Assembly (NCBI GenBank): GCA_963763955.1
Contig: CAVXQP010000028.1
Coordinates: 1-64,000, forward strand
Origin: DASUPK01 sp963763955
GTDB taxonomy: Bacteria > Actinomycetota > Thermoleophilia > Solirubrobacterales > 70-9
Direction of reading: 5' to 3'
DNA length: 64,000 bases
In this document: positions 16,589 through 24,774 of the stretch, one piece after another
Numbering within the stretch: position 1 is the stretch's first letter
Layout: the number at the start of each line of letters is the position of its first letter
Position numbers and translations under genes: made by a program
The notes under the pieces: generated by a model
Told to the model about the DNA's origin: nothing
Database searches by the model: none
What the model saw: the letters and a program-made list of their open reading frames with translations, nothing else

Positions 16589-17845
16589 CTGACGGCAGCG
16601 CCGGCGGACAAGCCGATCGCCCTCGGCGACGCCAGGCGTCTCGTCTTCGAGCGGGTCAGCCCGCTGGGCGCGGAGCCGGTCCCGTTGCGCGAGGCGCTCG
16701 GACGGATTCTCGCCGTCGACGTGGAGAGCGCCGACCCGGTTCCCGGCTTCGACAACTCCTCGATGGACGGCTTCGCCGTGCGGGCGGAGGACACGCGGGG
16801 CGCCGCGCCGGGCGGGCCGGTGATTCTCACGGTCGCGGATGAGTCCCGGGCGGGTCGGCCCGCACTGTCGCCGCTGCACCGAGGGGAGGCGATCGGGATC
16901 TCGACCGGCGCGGTGATTCCAGACGGAGCCGACTCTGTCGTCCGGATCGAGGACACCAGCGTTCGCGACGGGCGTGTCGAGATCGAGGCCGAGGTGAAGC
17001 CGGGGACCAATGTGCGGCACGCCGGAGATGACATCGAGCCCGGAGCCACGGTGCTCAGGCACGGGGTTCGGATCGGCGCGGCGGAGCTCGGTGTGCTCGC
17101 GTCCGTGGGGGCTGCCTCGGTCAGCTGCATCCGGCGCCCGCGTCTGGCGGTGCTGACCACGGGCGACGAGCTGCTCGAACCCGGTGCGCCGGGGAAGCCC
17201 GGTGGCGTTCGGAACTCCAACGCCTACACGATCCCGGCGCTCGCCCTGAGCGCGGGGGCTGAGCTGGTGGCAACGGAGACGGTGAGGGACGATCCCGACC
17301 TCACCAGTGCCGCAATCGAGCGAATGCTCGATGCCGAGCTGGTCGTCGTCTGCGGCGGCGTCTCGGTGGGCGGGCATGACCACGTCAAGCAGGCGTTTGC
17401 CTCCCTGGGAGTCGAGCGGGTCTTCTGGCGGGTGGCGCTGAAGCCCGGCAAGCCCACCTGGTTCGGTGTCGCCCAACACGGTGCGCTGGTCTTCGGGCTG
17501 CCGGGCAACCCCGTCTCCGCCATGGTCACCTTCCTCCTCTTCGTCCGCCCGGCGATCACGCGTATGTCCGCCGCCGAGGCCAGGGAGGAGCGGGTCCAGG
17601 CGACGCTCGATCGGGATCTTCCCGGGGCGCCCGGGCGCGCCCATGCGGTCCGCTGTCGCCTCGAGGCGCGCGACGACGGCTGGCACGCCCGGCCGACCGG
17701 CGACCAGGACTCTCATGTCCTGACTTCGATGCTGGACGCGGAGGCGCTGGCCATCGTGACCGCGGATTCGGATCCGCCCAGGGCCGGGGACACGGTCGAG
17801 CTCATGCTGCTTCCGGCGGACTGGGGTCTAGCATCGCTCCGATGA
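16589..17845 (+). CDS. moeA: molybdopterin molybdenumtransferase MoeA, probable CTG start
   Basis: MoeA inserts molybdate into adenylated molybdopterin. Conserved parts are DNSSMDGFAVRAEDT near residue 53, ISTGAVIPDGADSVVRIED, LTTGDELLEPG and GLPGNPVSAMVTF. No ATG, GTG or TTG in frame lies upstream of the expected N-terminus; TTG at 16685 would remove 32 residues that match the family (IALGDARRLVFERVSPL). CTG at 16589, with GAGGG just upstream, gives a normal 418-residue protein, so I propose initiation there. The stop overlaps the next ATG by four bases. Confidence 0.88.
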   Translation: MTAAPADKPIALGDARRLVFERVSPLGAEPVPLREALGRILAVDVESADPVPGFDNSSMDGFAVRAEDTRGAAPGGPVILTVADESRAGRPALSPLHRGEAIGISTGAVIPDGADSVVRIEDTSVRDGRVEIEAEVKPGTNVRHAGDDIEPGATVLRHGVRIGAAELGVLASVGAASVSCIRRPRLAVLTTGDELLEPGAPGKPGGVRNSNAYTIPALALSAGAELVATETVRDDPDLTSAAIERMLDAELVVVCGGVSVGGHDHVKQAFASLGVERVFWRVALKPGKPTWFGVAQHGALVFGLPGNPVSAMVTFLLFVRPAITRMSAAEAREERVQATLDRDLPGAPGRAHAVRCRLEARDDGWHARPTGDQDSHVLTSMLDAEALAIVTADSDPPRAGDTVELMLLPADWGLASLR

Positions 17846-18543
17846 CGGTCACGGTGCGATTGTTCGCAGTCCTACGCGAGCGCGCCGGCAGGGATTCGAT
17901 CGAGGTCGAGCTCGAGGAGGGAGCGACGGTCGCCGAGGTCCTCGATCAGCTCTCCGCCCGGCCCGAGCTCGAGGAGCTGCTCAGCCGGATGCCAGTTCGG
18001 ATGGCCGTGAACCGCGACTACGCCGATCCCGGGACGCAGCTGACCTCAGGCGACGAGCTGGCCCTGGTGCCCCCCGTGAGCGGCGGGGACGACGCACCGG
18101 TGCACGTTCGGATCACCGATCGGCCGCTGTCGGTGGAGTCCGTCTCCGCCGCCGTCTCCCGCCCGGAGGCCGGCGCCATCGTGAGCTTTCAGGGGACCCC
18201 GAGAGAGGTGGCCAGGCTCGATTACGAGGCATACCGTGAGATGGCCGAGCGGAGGATGGCCGAGATCCTGCGGGAGTGCGTGGAGCGCCACGGGCTCGCG
18301 GCGGCGGCCGCGGAGCACCGGATCGGTCCCGTCCCCTCGGGGGAGTCGAGCGTGATCGTCTCCGTCTCGGCAGCCCATCGCGATCAGGCCTTCTCGGGTG
18401 CCCGCGAGGCGATCGACCGAATCAAGGCCGAGGCGCCGATCTGGAAGCGTGAGGTCGAGGTGACCGATGACGGCGAGGCAAGCCGCTGGGTGGAGGGTGC
18501 CGCACCCTCCACCGGCGTGGGCGACAGCGGTCCGACGCTTTGA
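17842..18543 (+). CDS. moaDE: MoaD-MoaE fusion, molybdopterin synthase
   Basis: Both halves of molybdopterin synthase lie in one 233-residue chain. Residues 1-84 are MoaD (MTVTVRLFAVLRERAG to LALVPPVSGG), ending at the GG that must be freed to carry the thiocarboxylate in ordinary MoaD. Residues from about 89 are MoaE, with the catalytic lysine region IKAEAPIWKREVEV and SAAHRDQAF. A fused GG cannot be a free C-terminus unless the chain is cut. In MoaE the usual loop after GAIVSF is shorter by about eight residues (QGTPREVARLDYEAY). Overlaps moeA and moaC by four bases each. Confidence 0.88.
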   Translation: MTVTVRLFAVLRERAGRDSIEVELEEGATVAEVLDQLSARPELEELLSRMPVRMAVNRDYADPGTQLTSGDELALVPPVSGGDDAPVHVRITDRPLSVESVSAAVSRPEAGAIVSFQGTPREVARLDYEAYREMAERRMAEILRECVERHGLAAAAAEHRIGPVPSGESSVIVSVSAAHRDQAFSGAREAIDRIKAEAPIWKREVEVTDDGEASRWVEGAAPSTGVGDSGPTL

Positions 18544-19049
18544 GCGAGCTGCCCCATCTCGACGACGAGGGGGCTGCGCGGATGGTCGACGTCGGGGCGA
18601 AGGACTCGACCGAGAGATATGCCCGTGCCGAGGCCGTTCTCCGGATGTCACCCGAGACCGCGCGGGCGGTCGCACGGGGGGACTCCCGGAAGGGCGACGT
18701 CGTGGGGACGGCGCGGCTGGCCGGCATCCAGGCGGCGAAGCGAACGAGTGAGCTGATCCCGCTGGCCCATCCCCTGGCGCTCACCTACGTCGGGGTCGAG
18801 GTGCGGATCGACGAGGAGCGGGGACTCGTCGCCTTGGCCTCCGAGGCTCGCACGGTGGGACAGACCGGTGTCGAGATGGAAGCGATGACGGCCTGCGCCG
18901 TCGCTGCACTGACGGTCTACGACATGGTCAAGGGGATCGAACGCGGCGTCGAGATCGAGCGGATCGCGCTGCTGGAGAAGTCCGGAGGGCAGAGCGGGGA
19001 GTGGCGGAGCGAGACCAGCCGGGACGCCGAGCCCTCGGGCGGGCAGTGA
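18540..19049 (+). CDS. moaC: cyclic pyranopterin monophosphate synthase MoaC
   Basis: MoaC completes formation of the cyclic pyranopterin from the MoaA product. Motifs: MVDVGAKDSTER at residue 15, KGDVVGTARLAGIQAAKRT, ELIPLAHPLALT and TGVEMEAMTACAVAALTVYDM, then LLEKSGGQSGEW. 169 residues, usual length with a slightly extended tail. TTG at 18540 overlaps the moaDE stop (TTGA), the only start compatible with the family N-terminus. Metal- and substrate-binding His (AHPL) is present. Confidence 0.95.
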   Translation: MSELPHLDDEGAARMVDVGAKDSTERYARAEAVLRMSPETARAVARGDSRKGDVVGTARLAGIQAAKRTSELIPLAHPLALTYVGVEVRIDEERGLVALASEARTVGQTGVEMEAMTACAVAALTVYDMVKGIERGVEIERIALLEKSGGQSGEWRSETSRDAEPSGGQ

Positions 19050-19052
19050 GTC

Positions 19053-19529
19053 TTGCGCGCGGCGATCCTCACCGTCTCGACGTCGCGGGCAGCGGGCGAG
19101 GGCGCCGACGAGGGCGGTGATGCACTCGCCGAGTACGCGGCCGCTCTGGGGGCCGAGATTGCCGGCCGGGAGGTGATCCCCGACGACCGGGACCTGATCT
19201 CGCAGCGCCTGGTCCGTTGGGCCGACCGAGAGGGTTGCGATCTGGTGTTGACCACGGGGGGGACGGGTTTCAGCCCGAACGACCTGACCCCAGAGGCGAC
19301 CCGCGCGGTGATCGAGCGTGAGGCGCCCGGGATTCCGGAGGCGATGCGGGCTGCATCACGCCTGCACACCCGCCACTGGATGCTCTCGCGCGGGGTCGCC
19401 GGGATCCGGGGCAGCACCCTGATCATCAACTTCCCCGGGAGCCCGCGCAGCATCGGCGAGGCGGGAGAGGCGATCGCGACGGCCCTTCCGCACGCCCTGG
19501 AGCTGCTGGCCGGCCGGCACCCGCACTGA
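19053..19529 (+). CDS. mogA: molybdopterin adenylyltransferase (MogA/MoaB family)
   Basis: This 158-residue protein adenylates molybdopterin before metal insertion by MoeA. It has the family motifs AILTVSTSRAAGEGADEGG, LVLTTGGTGFSPNDLTPEATR and the C-terminal INFPGSPRSIGEA. Both MogA and MoaB names are used for such short proteins; I favour MogA by function. TTG 19053 is used, three bases after the moaC stop. It is the last gene of the molybdenum cluster; 132 bases without a clear gene follow before the next start at 19662. Confidence 0.9.
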   Translation: MRAAILTVSTSRAAGEGADEGGDALAEYAAALGAEIAGREVIPDDRDLISQRLVRWADREGCDLVLTTGGTGFSPNDLTPEATRAVIEREAPGIPEAMRAASRLHTRHWMLSRGVAGIRGSTLIINFPGSPRSIGEAGEAIATALPHALELLAGRHPH

Positions 19530-19661
19530 GCCGGCCGGACGACCCGGCGCTCAGCCGATCGGTCGGGAGTCGATCCCGATCCTGAGCTCAGACGAGCTCC
19601 ACCGAACACCTTTCTTCGGGTGGGGTTGACAGCGGCAGCGAATAGGGGAGAGACTGGGAGC

Positions 19662-22247
19662 ATGCCTCGGCTACGTGGGGTGGCGCTCGCGTTGCTACCC
19701 GTGTCCGTGTTCGTCTTCTCTGTCGTCCTCGCGGCCTCGATCTTTATCCCAGGAGCCGTACCGGCCGCGCGTGCTCACGACACGAGCACCCTGCTGGGCC
19801 ACATTGAGGAGGACTCCGTTCCGCCGCTCGACCCGGCTACGCAGCGGCAGTACGAGCAGCACACCGCGGCGGCCAGCGCGCCGGACGCCGCGGCGGCGGC
19901 AGCAACGGTCACCGACGATGCGGGCCAGGTTGGCCAGTGGGGCCCTGTTGTCGACTGGCCGGTGGTGGCCGTGCACATGGCGCTGCTCCCGAACGGAAAG
20001 GTGCTCGCGTATGACTCGATGGGCGACAACGCAACCGAGAGCTACCCGGTCCAAGACCACACCCGCGCCACGGTGTGGGACCCCGCCACCGGCGCGCAGA
20101 CGCCGGTGAACGTGACCACGGGCTACAACATCTTTTGCAGCGGCCTGGCCCACCTCATGGATGGATCCCTGTTCGTCGCCGGTGGGACCAAGGACCCCCA
20201 GTTCGACGGCCTCGTCCAGACGCACTTCTTCGACCCGAACACCAATACGTGGAGCCTTGGGCCGAACATGGCGGCTGGACGCTGGTACCCGAGCGTCACC
20301 CCCCTGTCCAACGGGGAGACGCTGATCACCTCGGGCGGACCGGACATGCCGGAGGTGCGCAAGATCGACGGTGGCCTGCGCGCGCTCAACACGGCCTCGC
20401 TCAACCTGCCGCTGTATCCGTGGTTGGACGTAGCGCCCGATGGCCGTGCCTTCTACTCCGGTCCCGACCCGACGATGCGGAGCCTCGACACAGCCGGAGG
20501 AGGCTCGTGGCAGGGCTTCGGCCAGCGCGACACCCTGTACCGCGACTACGGCAGCCATGCCCTCTATGACGTGGGCAAGATCCTCGTCGCGGGCGGAGGG
20601 TCCTCGAGCAATGATGCCCGCGTCATCGACGTCAACGGGGGAACGCCGCAGGTATCGGCTACGGCGCCGATGGCGTACGGCCGCCGGCAACACAACCTCA
20701 CCGTGCTGGCGGACGGCACCGTGCTCGCCACCGGCGGCAACTCGTCCGGGGCCGCGCTCGTGGACCTGAACAACGGCGTCTACCCGGCCGAGCTGTGGAA
20801 CCCAGCCACCGGGATGTGGCAGACGCTCGCTGCGATGCAGGTGACGCGCCAGTACCACTCCACGGCGCTCCTGCTGCCCGACGGGCGCGTGCTGTCTGCA
20901 GGCGGTGGCATCTGCGGCACCTGTGACTCGGTGGGCTATCTGGCGAAGAACGCCGAGGTGTTCTCCCCGCCCTACCTGTTCAAGAAGGACGGATCAGGCG
21001 AGCTCGCCCCACGTCCCCAGATCAGCTCCGCCCCCGACCACGTGAGCTACAACGCGCCGTTTGCAATCTCAACGCCGGACGCGGCCTCCATCAGCAAGGT
21101 GGCGCTAGTCCGGCTGGGTGCGGTCACGCACTCGGTGAATATGGAGCAACGCTACGTACCGCTCTCGTTCACCGCCGACAGCGGAACAGTCAACGCCACC
21201 GCCCCGGCCAACCCCAACGTCGCTCCGCCAGGCGTCTACATGCTCTTCGTGATCGGCGCGGACGGCGTGCCCTCGGTGGCGAGGATGGTGCGGGTTGACA
21301 CACCACCCACAGTCACCAGCGTCTACCCGGCCGACGGCGCGACCGGCGTTTCTCCCAGTTCGGTGGCCTACGCGATCTTCAACAGGGCGATGGACAAGTC
21401 CTCCGCCGAGGCCGCCTTCTCGCTGAAGCGAAGCAGCGACGGGGCGCCGGTGAGCGGAAGCTTCGGCTGGTACGGCCCGAGCGTGCTGATCTTCAAGCCC
21501 GACGCCGACCTGGCACCCGGGACGCAATACACGGCAAGCGTCTCGACCGCCGCCAAGGACCTCGCCGGGAACCCGCTGGCGGCCGCGAAGACCTGGCAGT
21601 TCACGACGGCGAACCCTCCGAGCGTCACCTACGTCTCTCCGGCCGACGGCGCGACCGACGTTTCCCGCAGTGGGGTGACCTATGCCGTCTTCAACAAGGC
21701 GATGGACAAGCCCTCCGCCGAGGCCGCCTTCTCGCTGAAGCGAAGCAGCGACGGGGCGCCGGTGAGCGGCAGCTTCGGCTGGTACGGCCCCGGCGTGCTG
21801 ATCTTCAAGCCCGACGCCGACCTGGCACCCGGGACGCAATACACGGCGAGCATCTCGACCGCCGCCAAGGATCTCGCCGGGAACCCGCTGGCGGCCGCGA
21901 AGACCTGGCAGTTCACGACGGTGAATCCTCCGGTCGTCACCTACGTCTCTCCGGCCGACGGCGCGACCGACGTTGCTCGCAGTGGGGTGACCTATGCCGT
22001 CTTCAACAAGGCGATGGACAAGTCCTCCGCCGAGGCCGCCTTCTCGCTGAAGCGAAGCAGCGACGGGGCGCCGGTGAGCGGCAGCTTCGGCTGGTACGGC
22101 CCCGGCGTGCTGATCTTCAAGCCCGACGCCGACCTGGCACCCGGGACGCAATACACGGCGAGCATCTCGACCGCCGCCAAGGACCTGGGAGGCAACCCGC
22201 TCGCCAATCCGGTTACCTGGAGCTATACGACGGGAGCCTCCGGCTAG
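19662..22247 (+). CDS. secreted galactose-oxidase-like copper radical oxidase with three Ig-like repeats
   Basis: The 861-residue protein has an N-terminal signal peptide (ALLPVSVFVFSVVLAAS), a kelch-like propeller and a DUF1929 domain as in galactose oxidase and GlxA. The copper ligands appear intact: Cys159 (FCSG) and Tyr209 (RWYPS), which would form the cross-linked radical pair, Tyr398-His399 (QYHSTALLLPDGR) and His490 (THSVN). Residues from about 550 are three nearly identical Big_5-type modules (VTYVSPADGATDV...). It would oxidise alcohols or glycans outside the cell to aldehydes and make hydrogen peroxide. The usual partner cellulose-synthase-like gene is absent here. ATG 19662 follows GGGAG. 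Confidence 0.85.
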   Translation: MPRLRGVALALLPVSVFVFSVVLAASIFIPGAVPAARAHDTSTLLGHIEEDSVPPLDPATQRQYEQHTAAASAPDAAAAAATVTDDAGQVGQWGPVVDWPVVAVHMALLPNGKVLAYDSMGDNATESYPVQDHTRATVWDPATGAQTPVNVTTGYNIFCSGLAHLMDGSLFVAGGTKDPQFDGLVQTHFFDPNTNTWSLGPNMAAGRWYPSVTPLSNGETLITSGGPDMPEVRKIDGGLRALNTASLNLPLYPWLDVAPDGRAFYSGPDPTMRSLDTAGGGSWQGFGQRDTLYRDYGSHALYDVGKILVAGGGSSSNDARVIDVNGGTPQVSATAPMAYGRRQHNLTVLADGTVLATGGNSSGAALVDLNNGVYPAELWNPATGMWQTLAAMQVTRQYHSTALLLPDGRVLSAGGGICGTCDSVGYLAKNAEVFSPPYLFKKDGSGELAPRPQISSAPDHVSYNAPFAISTPDAASISKVALVRLGAVTHSVNMEQRYVPLSFTADSGTVNATAPANPNVAPPGVYMLFVIGADGVPSVARMVRVDTPPTVTSVYPADGATGVSPSSVAYAIFNRAMDKSSAEAAFSLKRSSDGAPVSGSFGWYGPSVLIFKPDADLAPGTQYTASVSTAAKDLAGNPLAAAKTWQFTTANPPSVTYVSPADGATDVSRSGVTYAVFNKAMDKPSAEAAFSLKRSSDGAPVSGSFGWYGPGVLIFKPDADLAPGTQYTASISTAAKDLAGNPLAAAKTWQFTTVNPPVVTYVSPADGATDVARSGVTYAVFNKAMDKSSAEAAFSLKRSSDGAPVSGSFGWYGPGVLIFKPDADLAPGTQYTASISTAAKDLGGNPLANPVTWSYTTGASG
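21310..22245 (+). repeat. three tandem 312-bp near-identical repeats in the copper oxidase gene
   Basis: The segment around ATGGACAAG recurs at 21390, 21702 and 22014, an exact 312-base period. Most of each unit is identical at the DNA level, including third positions; differences cluster at the unit ends. Each unit encodes one Ig-like module of 104 residues. The pattern points to recent duplication or repeated gene conversion. Confidence 0.9.
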
Positions 22248-22250
22248 GGC

Positions 22251-22280
22251 CCTCGAAGCTGCCGGGCTGTCGGAGTGGGG
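22251..22280 (+). pseudogene. C-terminal remnant of a SnoaL-like gene
   Basis: Right after the copper oxidase stop, the frame gives ALEAAGLSEW, the common C-terminal ending of SnoaL-like proteins in this lineage, with no gene body in front of it. The same ending, AFEVAGLSE, recurs at about 23682-23708. It looks like the tail of a lost gene. Confidence 0.45.
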
Positions 22281-22344
22281 ATTCACACCCAAGAGGACGA
22301 GAAGCGACCTAGGCAGGAACATTCATCGCGGTAAGGTCGCGATC

Positions 22345-22962
22345 GTGCGGCGGCGTACGTCCATTCTCATCGGCGCGGCCATTGTGGTCGGGCTGCTGGT
22401 TATTCGCGGACCAGGCGGGACCCAGCCGCTCGCGGCCGGTGCAAGGACGACCTGCGGCGATCAGCGCTGGCCTGTCAAGACACTCTCGGACCCGCGGGAG
22501 AAGCTGGTCAACTACAAGCCGCACGACAGCTCGATCGGCCGGCTTCGGAAGAAGCCGCATCCGCACGTCGGGCCAAACACCAAGCGGATCGAGGGAGTGG
22601 AGACGACCAACTACCGGGTGGCGGCCCGCCTGGTCGAGATGAAGCTCGCGGACGACCGCGACATCCAGCTGGTTATCGCGGTACCGAGCGCGCCGGCCAA
22701 GACGATGATCGTGGAGTTCCCCGACACGAGCTGCAACGGCGCCTCGAGCTCACCGAAGAAGGGGAAGATGGCGAGCGCCCGCTCCGCGATCATCGCGGCC
22801 TGCGGTCAGCCCTCCTCCAGCCACTTCACGAACCTTGGTGGCAGGGCGAACATCACGGGGGTCGGGTTCTTCGATATCCCGCACGGGCAGATCGGCCTTG
22901 CGCCGAACGCGATAGAGCTGCATCCAGTCCTGAAGTTCTTGGCATCGAGCTGTTCACACTGA
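22345..22962 (+). CDS. secreted protein of unknown function
   Basis: I do not recognise this 205-residue protein. Residues 1-31 form a signal peptide or membrane anchor (RTSILIGAAIVVGLLVI), after which come four cysteines. The C-terminal half has IQLVIAVPSAPAKTMIVEFPD and ends HPVLKFLASSCSH. GTG 22345 has GGTAAGG about eight bases upstream. The stop overlaps the next start as TGATG. A decayed copy of its last 20 codons lies at 23445, so it belonged to a duplicated family here. Confidence 0.6.
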   Translation: MRRRTSILIGAAIVVGLLVIRGPGGTQPLAAGARTTCGDQRWPVKTLSDPREKLVNYKPHDSSIGRLRKKPHPHVGPNTKRIEGVETTNYRVAARLVEMKLADDRDIQLVIAVPSAPAKTMIVEFPDTSCNGASSSPKKGKMASARSAIIAACGQPSSSHFTNLGGRANITGVGFFDIPHGQIGLAPNAIELHPVLKFLASSCSH

Positions 22963-23441
22963 TGACCACTGCCGCGCCAATCCTCATCGGTTACGACGGC
23001 TCAGACACGGCGCGTCGGGCTGTCCACGAAGCCGCCGAGCTCTTCGGCTCCCGCCGAGCACTGGTGGTCACGGTGTGGGAGCCCGGTCTTGCGTACCAGG
23101 TCAGCGCGATGACAGCTGACCCCACGGGCCTCGGCCCCGAACCGGTGGATCCCGTGGCCGCGCAGGAGGTTGACGACGCGTCTCAGGCTCGTGCCGATCG
23201 CGTCGCAGAGGATGGGGCTGCGCTGGCGAAGTCCCTGGGACTTCAGGCCGAGGCGCTTGCCGTGGCCGATGAGGGCAACGTGGCCGACGCGATTGTCGAG
23301 CTGGCCGGCAAACGAGACGTGGCTGCGATCGTCGTCGGCTCCCGGGGACTGAGCGGGCTTCGGGCAAGGTTGGAGGGCAGTACCTCAAACGCAGTTGCGA
23401 AGCACGCCTCGTGCCCCGTCGTCCTGGTTCACGCCGACTGA
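22962..23441 (+). CDS. universal stress protein family (UspA-like)
   Basis: A 159-residue single Usp domain: ILIGYDGSDTARRAV at the start, and the nucleotide-binding signature VVGSRGLSGLRARLEGSTSNAV near residue 123, followed by CPVVLVHAD. The GxxG-9-GS motif suggests ATP binding. Usp proteins act in stress survival. The ATG overlaps the stop of the preceding secreted-protein gene. Confidence 0.9.
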   Translation: MTTAAPILIGYDGSDTARRAVHEAAELFGSRRALVVTVWEPGLAYQVSAMTADPTGLGPEPVDPVAAQEVDDASQARADRVAEDGAALAKSLGLQAEALAVADEGNVADAIVELAGKRDVAAIVVGSRGLSGLRARLEGSTSNAVAKHASCPVVLVHAD

Positions 23442-23444
23442 GCG

Positions 23445-23503
23445 GCCCCGAACGCAATCGAGTTACACCCGGTCTTGAAATTCTGGCGGCGAGCTGTTCG
23501 CGG
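23445..23503 (+). pseudogene. decayed copy of the 3' end of the gene at 22345-22962
   Basis: The translation APNAIELHPVLKF matches the C-terminus of the protein encoded at 22345-22962, and the DNA continues to match with one T missing (TTCTGG against TTCTTGG), then GAGCTGTTC. No upstream part survives. This indicates an old duplication that copied this gene, perhaps with its Usp neighbour, and then decayed. Confidence 0.7.
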
Positions 23504-23541
23504 TAGCGAGAACCCCCCCAGGCGAGATACTGCGCGCGGGC

Positions 23542-23708
23542 ATGTCGCAAGAGAACATCAAGACTGTCCTGGACACGACTGCGGCTTCAACCGTGGCGAC
23601 CTGGATACGTGAGCTGAGTACTAGACGGACGACATCGACCACCGGGCGGTCGAGGGTGCGGTCGATGACCGAGATGAGGCCTTCGAAGTCGCCGGGCTGT
23701 CGGAGTAG
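23542..23708 (+). pseudogene. collapsed SnoaL-like gene
   Basis: Starts MSQENIKTVLDTT, the typical opening of SnoaL-like genes in this lineage. One base later the other frame reads GFNRGDLDT then a stop, which is the next conserved segment. From about 23632 a third frame gives DDIDHRAVEGAVDDRDEAF and ends AFEVAGLSE plus stop at 23708. The middle of the gene is missing. The remaining stretch to 23888 shows no gene, so the 450 bases from 23442 are essentially a graveyard of paralogues. Confidence 0.65.
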
Positions 23709-23888
23709 CTCTGACGTACCGCATGGAGGAAAGCGGCTTCGCATGGGAAGCGTAGGCGAGTTCCGCCGAGAGCCCCCGACGAAGCAGTGTGCTTTCGGTG
23801 TCAGACTCGCTACATCCCTTGCTTTGGCGTGTTCCTTATTGGGATGCAGGAAGTCGCCGGTTCGGCAAGACAAGAAAAGAGGAGAGGC

Positions 23889-24608
23889 ATGAGGAAGCGC
23901 AAGTATGTGCTCGCAGCGTCGCTAGGCGTCGTAGGTGCTCTGTTGATGAGCGGGACTGCCTCGGCGGCCGTCACTGGCATCAGCTACACGTCCACGGTGT
24001 CGCCTAAGAAGCAATCGAACAAGACGTTCGGCCCCGCGTCGATCAGCAACAACATCGAGACGTTCTACACCGGCGGATTTCTGCCGACGCCGACCGAGAC
24101 CGCCCTCGTCTTCAGCACGGACCTCAAGTTCACCCCCGGCAACGTCGCCAGGTGCAATTTGAGTCAGATCAACTCGGTGCCCGAGGCTCAGGCCAACGCC
24201 GCCTGCGGCGCCAGCCGGATCGGACAGGGCAGCGCCGTCATCAACGGCGGAGCGCTGACCGGAAAGGTGGCCGCCTACAACGGCACGCCGTCGGGAAGCA
24301 GTCCCTCGGTCTATCTGCACGTTGACGTGTTCACTCCTGCCGGGTCGTACGCATTCAGCACGACGTTGACCGGCGTCCTGAATCTCCACACAAACACGCT
24401 CACCGTCGCGATTCCGCCCACGGGCACCTCGATCACGCATTTCGACGCGACGATCAACAAGGTCAAGTCGGGCAAGAAGAAGGGCAAGACGACCTACTTC
24501 GTCATGGCCAGGTGCCACAAGAAGTGGGTCAACTCGGCGGTGACCCGGTTCGCCGACGGTTCAACCAGAGGCTCCCAGTCGGTCCAGAAGTGCAAGCCGA
24601 AGAAGTAA
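23889..24608 (+). CDS. secreted protein of unknown function
   Basis: The 239-residue product has a clear signal peptide (KYVLAASLGVVGALLMSGTASA) and a mature part beginning AVTGISYTSTVSPKK. It looks beta-rich, with two cysteines near residues 91 and 107 and a basic C-terminus (VKSGKKKGKTTYFVMARC, then KCKPKK). I recognise the general type as common secreted proteins in Thermoleophilia but know no function. ATG 23889 has GGAGAGG just upstream. A strong hairpin terminator follows. Confidence 0.75.
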   Translation: MRKRKYVLAASLGVVGALLMSGTASAAVTGISYTSTVSPKKQSNKTFGPASISNNIETFYTGGFLPTPTETALVFSTDLKFTPGNVARCNLSQINSVPEAQANAACGASRIGQGSAVINGGALTGKVAAYNGTPSGSSPSVYLHVDVFTPAGSYAFSTTLTGVLNLHTNTLTVAIPPTGTSITHFDATINKVKSGKKKGKTTYFVMARCHKKWVNSAVTRFADGSTRGSQSVQKCKPKK

Positions 24609-24633
24609 GCAACTCCTTCAGCTGAATCCGCGA

Positions 24634-24665
24634 GAGGGGCGGCCTTCGGGCCGCCCCTCCTCTTT
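24634..24665 (+). terminator. rho-independent terminator with UUCG tetraloop
   Basis: An 11-bp perfect stem, GAGGGGCGGCC with GGCCGCCCCTC, closed by the extra-stable TTCG loop (24645-24648) and followed by CTCTTT. It sits 26 bases after the stop of the secreted-protein gene. Confidence 0.88.
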
Positions 24666-24774
24666 GCATGGAAAACAGCAGTGGAGTGGGGGATCAACGG
24701 CATCATCAACCTCGTAGATTTGGTAATCGAGTAACGAGTGCATCCCGTGCAGGTGCATTGACAGGAGGTGAGAA

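Noticed and set aside
20123..22322. Antisense open frames with repeats over the copper oxidase
   Set aside because: The repeats are the mirror of the Ig-like modules; no ribosome site or domain supports a gene.
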